A program made the position numbers and the translations under genes. From JBFWNZ01 sp050250795 (lineage in GTDB: Bacteria; Pseudomonadota; Alphaproteobacteria; UBA8366), in NCBI GenBank assembly GCA_050250795.1, contig JBFWNZ010000123.1, positions 1-10,049 of the forward strand: a stretch of 10,049 bases of DNA, read 5' to 3'. Of this stretch, positions 1 to 7,843 are shown in pieces. The stretch's first letter is position 1, and each line of letters starts with the position of its first letter. The notes below the pieces were generated by a model that was not told where the DNA came from, did no database searches, and was given only the letters and a program-made list of their open reading frames with translations.

Positions 1-17
1 TGTTATGTCCGACCCTT

Positions 18-1964
<1,947 letters not shown>

Positions 1965-2146
1965 GGTCCGGACGTCTCCCATTTGCCGGGCCCGGCGGAA
2001 TGATGGCTTGCCGGCGCCGGCGTTATCGTTGGCGTATCCGCCGCACGGACATCCTTGGGGGATGCGGCGCGGCCCTGGATGCCGTTTACTATTCACATCG
2101 CCGTGCGGCGTGGCAAGGCGCGCCCCGGCAGCAGGAAGGGACCGCG
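1965..2146. promoter_or_regulatory. Divergent control region between acs and creatininase gene
   Basis: These 182 bp separate two divergent start codons and must carry both 5' leaders. On the plus strand, TACTAT at 2087-2092 resembles a -10 box (4 of 6 consensus bases) about 55 bp before the creatininase ATG, but there is no convincing -35 box at the right spacing. Two perfect 12-bp GC palindromes lie at 1985-1996 and 2010-2021, in what would be the acs leader. They could be operators or simply GC-rich chance. No clear acs promoter was recognised. Confidence 0.4.
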
Positions 2147-2914
2147 ATGCAACTGCAGTTCACGACATGGCCCGAGGTCGAGCGCTATCTGGAGCGCAGC
2201 CGCGGCATCGTCATCCCCATCGGCTCGACCGAGCAGCACGGACCGACCGGCCTGATCGGCACCGACGCGCTGACCGCCCAGGTGATCGCGGGCCGGGTCG
2301 GCGAGGCCGCGGATGCGATGGTCGCGCCGACCATCAGCTACGGCATGGCGCAGCACCACATGGCCTTCGCCGGCACCGTCACGCTGCGCCCCTCGACCCT
2401 GATCCTGGTAGTGCGCGACGTGGTGGTCAGCCTCGCTCGCCACGGCTTCGAGCGCTTCTTCTTCATCAACGGCCATGGCGGCAACATCGTGCCGGTGAAG
2501 ACCGCCTTCAGCGAAATCCATAACGAACTGGCCGAACTGGCGGGCCTGCGCCGCGCCGGCTCGAACACGCCGCCGGGGCCCGTGCGGCTGGCGCTGCATA
2601 ACTGGTGGGAGGCGGAGCCGGTGGCCCGGATGCGCCGCGACCTGTACGGCGACAAGGAAGGCCAGCATGCCACCCCGTCAGAGGTCGCCGTCACCTGGTA
2701 TGCCTTCCCGGACCAGCAGCGCGAGGGCGCGCTCGATCCGATTCAGAATCTGCCGCCGAAGATCGAGGGACCGGACGAATACCGTGCCCGCTATCCGGAC
2801 GGCCGCATGAGTTCCGACCCCTCGCTCGCCAATGCCGAAGACGGCCAAAAGCTGGTGGAGGCCGCCACGGCGGCGCTGGCGGAACGCTACGCGGCCTTCC
2901 TGACGGAGAATTGA
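2147..2914 (+). CDS. Creatininase-family metal-dependent amidohydrolase
   Basis: This is a 255-residue protein of the creatininase / MftE / FAPy-deformylase superfamily. These enzymes are binuclear-metal hydrolases acting on cyclic or formyl amides. Visible metal-site motifs are STEQHG (Glu29, His31), GTD (Asp40), FINGHGGN (His110) and HATPSE (His174, Glu179). The tail PDGRMSSDPSLANAEDG, ending near residue 235, is typical of the family. The glycine in NGHGGN replaces the glutamate that follows the histidine in Pseudomonas creatininase (His120-Gly-Glu122), so true creatinine hydrolysis is not assured and the substrate is unknown. AGGAAGGG about 7 nt before the ATG is a strong ribosome-binding site and fixes this start, although the frame stays open upstream. 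There is no signal peptide, so it is probably cytosolic. The gene stands alone on its strand, divergent from acs and convergent with the Rieske gene. The family call is firm; the reaction is not. Confidence 0.88.
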   Translation: MQLQFTTWPEVERYLERSRGIVIPIGSTEQHGPTGLIGTDALTAQVIAGRVGEAADAMVAPTISYGMAQHHMAFAGTVTLRPSTLILVVRDVVVSLARHGFERFFFINGHGGNIVPVKTAFSEIHNELAELAGLRRAGSNTPPGPVRLALHNWWEAEPVARMRRDLYGDKEGQHATPSEVAVTWYAFPDQQREGALDPIQNLPPKIEGPDEYRARYPDGRMSSDPSLANAEDGQKLVEAATAALAERYAAFLTEN

Positions 2915-2940
2915 CGCCGGCCCGGATCGTCCTGCCAACC

Positions 2941-3028
2941 GCCCTCACCCTGAGCCTGACGAAGGGCGAGGCCTGCCCGGCTGTCGGTGCCGCTCATGCT
3001 TCGTCAGGCTCAGCATGAGGGTGAGGGC
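2941..3028. repeat. REP-like inverted doublet of two hairpins between convergent genes
   Basis: There are two hairpin units in opposite orientation. Unit 1 has stem 2943-2951 pairing with 2963-2971 (8 of 9 pairs) around the 11-nt loop gagcctgacga. Unit 2 has stem 2993-3000 pairing with 3012-3019 (8 of 8) around the exact reverse complement of that loop. The two units can also pair with each other: 2941-2964 against 2999-3028, all 24 bases matched with a 6-nt bulge. The shared loop with different stems is what one sees in dispersed REP/BIME-type repeats. The element lies 26 bp after the creatininase stop and 11 bp after the Rieske stop, so it may also act as a bidirectional terminator or 3'-end stabiliser (inference). 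No T-tract follows, so a classic intrinsic terminator is not supported. Confidence 0.75.
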
Positions 3029-3039
3029 TGGAGGCGGCG

Positions 3040-3417
3040 TCAGGACCCCGGCGGCTGGAGGATCACCTGCCCGTCCTCGACGGTGACGGGCACACGCCAC
3101 AGCGAATCGCCGAAGCAGGGGCCGGAGATGCACAGCCCGTCATGCAGCTGGAACTCCGCCCCGTGGATCAGGCACAGGATATGGGTCTGGTCGAGCGTCA
3201 TGAACTCGTTGCTGCCGCCGTCCAGCATCATCCCGGTATGCGGGCAGGCGTTGACATAGGCGAACACATCCTCGCCGCGCCGCACCAGCACGATGTCGAT
3301 GCTGCGCCCGGCCGGATTGCGCACCAGGAACGGCTTGCCTTCGCGCTCCGGCAGGTCGTCCAGCCGGCAGATCGCCTCGCCCGGCCCGGCGACCGGATCG
3401 CCCTCGCTCAGGCTCAT
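3040..3417 (-). CDS. Small Rieske [2Fe-2S] ferredoxin-like protein
   Basis: This 125-residue protein is a single Rieske domain. The cluster ligands are visible as CPH (Cys58, His60) and CLIH (Cys82, His85), the CxH...CxxH pattern. Near Cys96-Cys101 lies the CISGPCFG segment common in soluble Rieske proteins. There is no membrane anchor, signal peptide or attached oxygenase domain, so it is probably a cytosolic electron-transfer or redox-sensing protein. It resembles the Rieske ferredoxins of ring-hydroxylating dioxygenases and the small NirD-like proteins, but no partner oxygenase or reductase lies nearby. The ATG overlaps the stop of the EVE gene in ATGA, which implies translational coupling. 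GGCGGAA inside the EVE 3' end is the likely ribosome-binding site. It is the last gene of the minus-strand operon. The fold is certain; the partner is unknown. Confidence 0.9.
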   Translation of the reverse strand: MSLSEGDPVAGPGEAICRLDDLPEREGKPFLVRNPAGRSIDIVLVRRGEDVFAYVNACPHTGMMLDGGSNEFMTLDQTHILCLIHGAEFQLHDGLCISGPCFGDSLWRVPVTVEDGQVILQPPGS

Positions 3418-3827
3418 GCGGATGTTCCGCCCATGTCGCAGATCAGCTGCCACTGCGCATCCGTCACCGGCAGCACGGACAGGCGCGACTGGCGGACCAG
3501 CGGCATGTCCGACAGCCGCGGATCGGCCTTGATCTCGGCAAGCGTCACGGGGTTGGCCAGCGGCTTCACCGCGCGCACGGCCACCATCCCGAAACGCCCG
3601 GTCTCGTCGGTCGGATCGAGGTGGTATTCCTTCACCACCTCGACGATGCCGACGATCCGCTTCTCATCGACGGAGTGATAGAAGAAGGCGCGGTCGCCGA
3701 TGCGCATCGCCTTCATGTTGTTGGCGGCCTGGTAGTTGCGCACGCCGTTCCACGGCTCGGTTCCCACCCGCACCTGATCGTCCCAGGACCAAGCGCCCGG
3801 TTCCGATTTCATCAGCCAGTACGCCAT
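3414..3827 (-). CDS. EVE-domain protein
   Basis: This is a 137-residue stand-alone EVE domain, the usual length for bacterial members. It belongs to the PUA-like / YTH-related fold that includes human THYN1. Family motifs are clear: WLMKSEP near the N-terminus (residues 4-10), WNGVRNYQA (26-34), GDRAFFYHS, GIVEV and, near the end, VRQSRLSVLPVT. EVE proteins are thought to bind modified nucleobases in DNA or RNA. The ligand here is unknown. The start ATG lies 7 bp after the stop of the single-domain YCII gene, with AGGAAGGG just upstream and partly inside that gene. A longer in-frame start 15 codons earlier adds residues that do not look like the family. The stop overlaps the Rieske start. Sharing an operon with the tRNA-modification gene tsaD fits an RNA-related role, but that is inference. 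Confidence 0.93.
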   Translation of the reverse strand: MAYWLMKSEPGAWSWDDQVRVGTEPWNGVRNYQAANNMKAMRIGDRAFFYHSVDEKRIVGIVEVVKEYHLDPTDETGRFGMVAVRAVKPLANPVTLAEIKADPRLSDMPLVRQSRLSVLPVTDAQWQLICDMGGTSA

Positions 3828-3834
3828 CCCCGTC

Positions 3835-4125
3835 TCACCCTTCCTTGCGCGGCCAGCGATGCTCGTAGACATGCAGGTCGTAGCGGCCGTAGACGCCGTG
3901 CTTGGTGAACGGCTCCTCGGCCACCCAGGCGCGCGCCGTCTCCCGGTCCGGCAGGTCGACGATGTAGATGGAGCCGACCCGCTCCTTGCCCCATTCGTCG
4001 AACATCGGGCCCGCGGTCACCATGCGGTGCTGGTTGTCGCGCAGGAAATCCAGATGCGCCTGCTGCTGCGCCGGGCGGCGCGCCTCGGCTTCGGCCGAGT
4101 AATAGTTGCGGAACAGGAACCACAT
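3835..4125 (-). CDS. YCII-related domain protein (single domain)
   Basis: This is a 96-residue protein of the YCII / dimeric alpha-beta barrel family. Hallmarks are the QQAHLDFL helix with the conserved His, the AGPMFDEWG turn with an acidic residue, GSIYIVDLPDRETARAWVAEEP, and a closing YEHRWPR strand. The His-Asp pair has been proposed as the active site in YciI-type proteins, but no reaction is established for this branch. The ATG at 4123-4125 follows the upstream stop by 11 bp. The ribosome-binding site GGAG (4134-4137) begins within that stop codon, which suggests coupled translation. The protein closely resembles both halves of the preceding gene product, so it is probably a third copy from the same duplication. 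It is likely cytosolic. Confidence 0.9.
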   Translation of the reverse strand: MWFLFRNYYSAEAEARRPAQQQAHLDFLRDNQHRMVTAGPMFDEWGKERVGSIYIVDLPDRETARAWVAEEPFTKHGVYGRYDLHVYEHRWPRKEG

Positions 4126-4136
4126 CGCGCCGGCTC

Positions 4137-4721
4137 CTATTTCGGAAACCGGTTGTCGTAGGATTCCAGCCATTGCTGGCCGAAGGCGCCGTTCTTGACA
4201 TAGGGCTCGGCCGCGACCCAGGCCTCGGCCGCCTTGCGGTCCGGCGCATCGACGATATACAGGCTGCCCAGCCGGGCCTCGCCGTCGTCGCCCAGCAGCG
4301 GCCCGGCCGCGTACAGCGATTTCTCCTGCGACGCCAGATACTCCAGATGCGACGGCCGCACCGTCTGGCGCAACGGCCCCGCATCCGGCTTGTTCAGGTT
4401 ATAGGATACGAACAGCTTGCCCTTGACCGTCGCCGGCCGTCCGGCGCGCGGCCATTTGTTCTCATAGGCCATGATCCGCACGCTCTCATAGATGCCGGCC
4501 TTGCCGAAGGGTTCGGCAGCGATCCAGGCCTCGGCCTCGGCGCGGTCCTTGAAGTCGATGACGAGCAGGCTGCCCTTGGACTTGCCTTCGTCGTCCAGCA
4601 GCGGCCCGGCGCAGTAGAACTTGTCGTTCTTGGCGCTGAGATAGGCGCGGTGGGTCTCAAGATGCTCGGCGCGCTTGCCGACCATTCCCGGCTTGTCGTG
4701 CAGGAACAGGGCGAATTGCAT
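4137..4721 (-). CDS. Tandem YCII-domain protein (two domains)
   Basis: This 194-residue protein has two YCII domains in one chain: residues 1 to about 95, and about 100-194. Each half repeats the same order: a short beta strand, a helix with the conserved His (THRAYL with His24, then PSHLEYL), AGPLLDDEG or AGPLLGDDG, a strand reading SLLVIDF or SLYIVDA, and an AEAWIAAEPF or AEAWVAAEPY helix ending in a YENKWPR or YDNRFPK strand. YCII domains normally dimerise, so a tandem chain could form an intramolecular dimer (inference). The start is fixed by the strong ribosome-binding site GGGGAGG, 8 nt before the ATG. Upstream in-frame sequence is arginine-rich and not homologous. The gene sits between gpsA and the single-domain YCII gene. 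Its biochemical role is unknown. Confidence 0.88.
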   Translation of the reverse strand: MQFALFLHDKPGMVGKRAEHLETHRAYLSAKNDKFYCAGPLLDDEGKSKGSLLVIDFKDRAEAEAWIAAEPFGKAGIYESVRIMAYENKWPRAGRPATVKGKLFVSYNLNKPDAGPLRQTVRPSHLEYLASQEKSLYAAGPLLGDDGEARLGSLYIVDAPDRKAAEAWVAAEPYVKNGAFGQQWLESYDNRFPK

Positions 4722-4729
4722 GGCGGATA

Positions 4730-4736
4730 CCTCCCC
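4730..4736 (-). promoter_or_regulatory. Strong ribosome-binding site of the tandem YCII gene
   Basis: GGGGAGG reads on the minus strand 8 nt before the ATG at 4719-4721 and settles the start. The 76-bp gap to gpsA (4722-4797) is the longest within this gene run and also holds an 8-bp palindrome GGTATACC (4758-4765). A separate promoter could sit here, but no good -35/-10 pair is visible. Confidence 0.7.
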
Positions 4737-4797
4737 GGATGGTCTTCTGTTCCGTCCGGTATACCCCGTCCGCGCCGCCGGGGAAACGGGCGGCACG

Positions 4798-5799
4798 TCA
4801 GCCGCCCAGCCCCTCCGCCCGGAACGGCCGCGCCAGCAGCTCCTCGATGACCGTCTCGATGCTCTCGCCGCCATTCACGATCCGGTCGACCGCCTGGCAG
4901 ATCGGCATGTCGACGCCCAGCCGCGCCGCCAGCGCCGTGACCGAGGCCGCGCTGTCCACGCCCTCGGCGATGGAGCGGCGCTCGCCGACGATCTCCGCCA
5001 GGGTCCGGCCCTGGCCCAGCGCGATGCCCAGCGACATGTTGCGCGATTGCGGGCTGGAGCAGGTGAGCGTCAGGTCGCCCAGCCCCGACAGGCCCATCAG
5101 CGTCTCGGGCCGGGCCCCCTTGGCGCGTCCCAGCCGCGCCATCTCGGCGAGGCCGCGGGTGATCAGCGCGGCGCGCGCATTGTCGCCCAGCCGGCGGCCG
5201 GTCACGATCCCGCAGGCGATGGCGAGCACGTTCTTCACCGCGCCGCCGATGGCCGCGCCGACCGGGTCGTCCGACAGATAGGGGCGGAAGCGCCGCGTGC
5301 CGATGGCGTCCACCAGCCGCCGGCCCATCGCCGCATCGGCGCAGGCCATGGTGACGGCGGTCGGCATGTCGCGCGCCACCTCGGCCGCGAAGGTCGGTCC
5401 GGACAGCACGGCCAGCGGCGCGCCGGGCAGGCATTCGGCCGCGATCTCGGGCACCATCGCGCCGGTGCCGCGCTCGATCCCCTTGGCGCACAGCGCGACC
5501 GGCGTGCCGCCCGGCAGCGCGGGCCCCAGCACCTCGGCCACGGCGCGCGTGAACTGCGTCGGCACCACCATCAGCACGGCATCGGCGCCCTCGACGCATG
5601 CGGCCGCGTCGCCGGTGGCGCGGATGCCCGGATCCAGCGGAATGTCGGGCAGAAAGATCGGGTTGCCGCGCCCGGCATTGACCGCCTCCACCACCTCGGG
5701 CTCGCGCGCCCACAGCACGGCTTCATGCCCGGCGCGCCGGGCAACGCAGGCCAGCGCCGTTCCCCAGGCGCCGCCGCCGATGATCGCGATCCGGCCCAT
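4798..5799 (-). CDS. gpsA: Glycerol-3-phosphate dehydrogenase [NAD(P)+]
   Basis: This enzyme reduces dihydroxyacetone phosphate to sn-glycerol-3-phosphate, the backbone for phospholipids, in the cytosol. The 333-residue product has the family length. The N-terminal Rossmann motif IGGGAWGTALA starts at residue 7. Lys106 (CAKGIE) and Lys189 (GGAVKN) are the conserved catalytic and substrate-binding lysines. SGPTFAAEVA (133-142), GDNARAALITRGLAEM (205-220) and GLGDLTLTC (239-247) are further family signatures. The ATG at 5797-5799 has a GGGGGAG ribosome-binding site close by and lies 17 bp after the tsaD stop, so the two are probably co-transcribed. The frame happens to stay open far upstream inside tsaD, but that stretch is an out-of-frame shadow. 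Confidence 0.97.
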   Translation of the reverse strand: MGRIAIIGGGAWGTALACVARRAGHEAVLWAREPEVVEAVNAGRGNPIFLPDIPLDPGIRATGDAAACVEGADAVLMVVPTQFTRAVAEVLGPALPGGTPVALCAKGIERGTGAMVPEIAAECLPGAPLAVLSGPTFAAEVARDMPTAVTMACADAAMGRRLVDAIGTRRFRPYLSDDPVGAAIGGAVKNVLAIACGIVTGRRLGDNARAALITRGLAEMARLGRAKGARPETLMGLSGLGDLTLTCSSPQSRNMSLGIALGQGRTLAEIVGERRSIAEGVDSAASVTALAARLGVDMPICQAVDRIVNGGESIETVIEELLARPFRAEGLGG

Positions 5800-5816
5800 G
5801 TCTCCCCCTTTTCTGA

Positions 5817-6860
5817 TCACGCCCGCACGGACGCGGCGCCGGCATCCAGCGGCCAGCGCGGCCGCGGCGCGAAATCGAGATCGTCGGTCATGCCGCAGCG
5901 CAGCCGCTCGATGCCCGCCCAGGCAACCATCGCGGCATTGTCGCCGCACAGCGAAACCGGCGGTGCGGTGAAGGCGAAATCCTCGCGCGCCGCCAGTGCC
6001 GCCAGCGCCGCGCGCAGATGCCCGTTCGCCGCGACGCCGCCGGCCACCACAAGCCGCCCCGGCCCCGGATGCTGCGCCCGGAACCGGGCCATCGCATGGC
6101 GCGTCCGGTCGCAGAGCGAGGCCGCGACCGAGACCTGGAAGGCCGCGGCGATATCCGCCGCCTCGGCCGGCGTCGGTCCCTCGGGGCCCAGCGAGTCCGC
6201 CAGATGCCGTACCGCCGTCTTCAAGCCGGAGAAGGAAAAGGCGCAGTCGGGACGGCCGACCATCGGCCGCGGCAGCGTGAAGCGCGCCGGATCGCCGCCT
6301 GCCGCCGCCCGCTCCAGCGCGGGGCCGCCGGGATAGCCCAGCCCCAGCAGCTTCGCCGCCTTGTCGAAGGCCTCGCCGACCGCGTCGTCGACCGTCGTGC
6401 CGTAAAGGTCGTAGCGGCCGACGCCGGAGACGGCGAGAAGCTGGCAATGCCCGCCCGAGACCAGCAGCAGCAGATAGGGAAAGTCGATGCCGTCGGTCAG
6501 CCGCGCCGTCAGGGCATGCGCCTCCAGATGGTTGACCGCGACCAGCGGCAGCCCGCGCACCAGCGCGATCGCCTTGCCGGCCGTCAGCCCGACTATGACC
6601 CCGCCGATCAGGCCCGGCCCGGCGGTCGCCGCGACGCCGTCCAGGTCGGCGAAATCGGCCCCGGCCTCGGCCAGGGCACGCGCGATCAGCCCGTCCAGAT
6701 GGTCGAGATGGCTGCGCGCCGCAATCTCGGGCACGACCCCGCCATAGGGCCGGTGCTCGTCGAGCTGCGACAGCACGAGGCTCGACCGGACGCAGCGCGC
6801 ATCGTCCACCAGGGCGGCGGCCGTTTCGTCGCAGGAGGTCTCGATTCCGAGCATCAGCAT
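5817..6860 (-). CDS. tsaD: tRNA N6-threonylcarbamoyladenosine (t6A) transferase subunit TsaD
   Basis: TsaD (Gcp/YgjD) works with TsaB and TsaE to transfer the threonylcarbamoyl group from TC-AMP to A37 of ANN-decoding tRNAs in the cytosol. The 347-residue product has the normal length. The N-terminus LGIETSCDETAAA is diagnostic. His111 and His115 in NHLEAH, and Asp307 in GDNAAM, are the metal ligands. VSGGHCQL and the phosphate loop VAGGVAANGHLR are also visible. The start is taken at the ATG 6858-6860; a second ATG two codons later (6854) is equally plausible. No close ribosome-binding site is evident, since AGGAT lies about 15 nt upstream. A leaderless or weakly initiated transcript is therefore possible. 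The gene leads the minus-strand run and diverges from hemC. Confidence 0.97.
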   Translation of the reverse strand: MLMLGIETSCDETAAALVDDARCVRSSLVLSQLDEHRPYGGVVPEIAARSHLDHLDGLIARALAEAGADFADLDGVAATAGPGLIGGVIVGLTAGKAIALVRGLPLVAVNHLEAHALTARLTDGIDFPYLLLLVSGGHCQLLAVSGVGRYDLYGTTVDDAVGEAFDKAAKLLGLGYPGGPALERAAAGGDPARFTLPRPMVGRPDCAFSFSGLKTAVRHLADSLGPEGPTPAEAADIAAAFQVSVAASLCDRTRHAMARFRAQHPGPGRLVVAGGVAANGHLRAALAALAAREDFAFTAPPVSLCGDNAAMVAWAGIERLRCGMTDDLDFAPRPRWPLDAGAASVRA

Positions 6861-6916
6861 GGCGGCACCGGTTGTATCCTCTCGCGCGGGCCGCCGCAAA
6901 CCGCTAGACAGGGGCC
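6861..6916. promoter_or_regulatory. Compact divergent promoter region, tsaD / hemC
   Basis: Only 56 bp separate the two start codons, so promoters for both operons must lie here or inside the opposite gene. On the plus strand, TAGACA at 6905-6910 lies 6 nt before the hemC ATG and could be a -10 element of a leaderless or very short leader transcript. An in-frame TAG at 6905-6907 forbids a longer hemC. AGGGG (6910-6914) is too close to the ATG for a normal ribosome-binding site. On the minus strand, TTGCGG followed after 15 nt by GATACA is a weak promoter candidate for tsaD. The assignments are tentative. Confidence 0.4.
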
Positions 6917-7843
6917 ATGCCGCAGCATACCCCCTCCTCCATCCGCCTCGGCACGCGGGGGTCTCCGCTGGCCCTGCGCCAGGCCGAGACCGTCCGCGAT
7001 GCCCTGACCGCCGCGCATCCGGGACTTGCCGTCGAAATCGTCCCCATCCGCACCACCGGCGACGCGGTCCAGGACCGCCGCCTGTCCGAGATCGGCGGCA
7101 AGGGCCTGTTCAGCAAGGAGATCGAGCAGGCCCTGCGCGAGAACCGGATCGAGATCGCGGTGCATTCGCTGAAAGACATGGAAACGCAGCTGGCCGACGG
7201 TTTCGCCATCGCCGCCGTGCTGCCGCGCGAGGACCCGCGCGACGCGCTGATCGCGCCGGGCATCCGCGGCCTCGCCGATCTGCCGCCGGGCGCGGTGATC
7301 GGCACCTCGTCGCTGCGCCGCCAGGCCCAGCTTCTGCACCGCCGCCGCGACCTGACCGTCGTCTCGATGCGCGGCAATGTGGGCACGCGGCTCGACAAGC
7401 TGGCGCGCGGCGAGGCGCAGGCGACCCTGCTGGCGATGGCCGGGCTGCGCCGGCTCGACCTGACCCGGCACGCGACCCTGCCGCTCGATCCGTCCGTCAT
7501 GCTGCCGGCGGCCGGCCAGGGGGCCATCGCCATCGAATGCCGCGCCAGCGACACGGCCCTTCTCTCGATGCTGGCGCCGCTGAACGACGACGCCACCGCC
7601 GCCTGCGTCGCGGCAGAGCGGGCGCTGCTGGCCGCACTCGACGGCTCCTGCCACACACCCATCGGCGGCCTCGCCACCCTTGGCGCCGGCGGCAGCCTGA
7701 CCCTCGACGGGCTGGTCGCCACGCCCGACGGCGCGCGCCTGGAACGGTTGCACGGCACCGCGCCGGCGTCGGATGCGGACGCGCTCGGCACCGAGATCGG
7801 GCGCCGGCTTCGCGCGGCCATGGGCGCGGAGTTCCCGCTGTGA
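6917..7843 (+). CDS. hemC: Hydroxymethylbilane synthase (porphobilinogen deaminase)
   Basis: HemC condenses four porphobilinogen units into linear hydroxymethylbilane for heme, siroheme and cobalamin synthesis in the cytosol. The 308-residue product matches the family length. GTRGSPLALRQAE opens the protein at residue 12. Asp87 in AVHSLKD is the catalytic aspartate. IGTSSLRRQAQLL and the MRGNVGTRLDKL segment bind substrate carboxylates. Cys245 in DGSCHTPIG is the attachment site for the dipyrromethane cofactor. The start is constrained by an in-frame stop 9 bp upstream. The stop overlaps the next GTG start in GTGA, so hemC and the hemD fusion are probably translationally coupled and made in the same operon. 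This fits, because HMB is unstable and is handed to HemD. Confidence 0.97.
   Translation: MPQHTPSSIRLGTRGSPLALRQAETVRDALTAAHPGLAVEIVPIRTTGDAVQDRRLSEIGGKGLFSKEIEQALRENRIEIAVHSLKDMETQLADGFAIAAVLPREDPRDALIAPGIRGLADLPPGAVIGTSSLRRQAQLLHRRRDLTVVSMRGNVGTRLDKLARGEAQATLLAMAGLRRLDLTRHATLPLDPSVMLPAAGQGAIAIECRASDTALLSMLAPLNDDATAACVAAERALLAALDGSCHTPIGGLATLGAGGSLTLDGLVATPDGARLERLHGTAPASDADALGTEIGRRLRAAMGAEFPL

Noticed and set aside
1965..2096. N-terminal extension of acs by 44 codons to an upstream ATG
   Set aside because: The extra residues are Arg/Gly/Pro-rich with no Acs similarity. The ATG at 1964 gives the family length and puts the acetylated lysine at residue 609 and the pocket tryptophan at 414, as in Salmonella.
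4758..4765. GGTATACC palindrome as an operator or promoter between gpsA and the tandem YCII gene
   Set aside because: It is only 8 bp, with no matching -35 box and no second copy nearby.
4675..6336. 553-codon open frame on the plus strand antisense to gpsA and tsaD
   Set aside because: It is low-complexity Ala/Arg/Gly-rich sequence opposite two certain genes. Long antisense frames are expected in DNA with such high third-position GC.
4798..6447. Apparent fusion of gpsA with upstream sequence inside tsaD (549 codons)
   Set aside because: The upstream part is an out-of-frame reading of tsaD. gpsA has its own ATG at 5799 and a strong ribosome-binding site.
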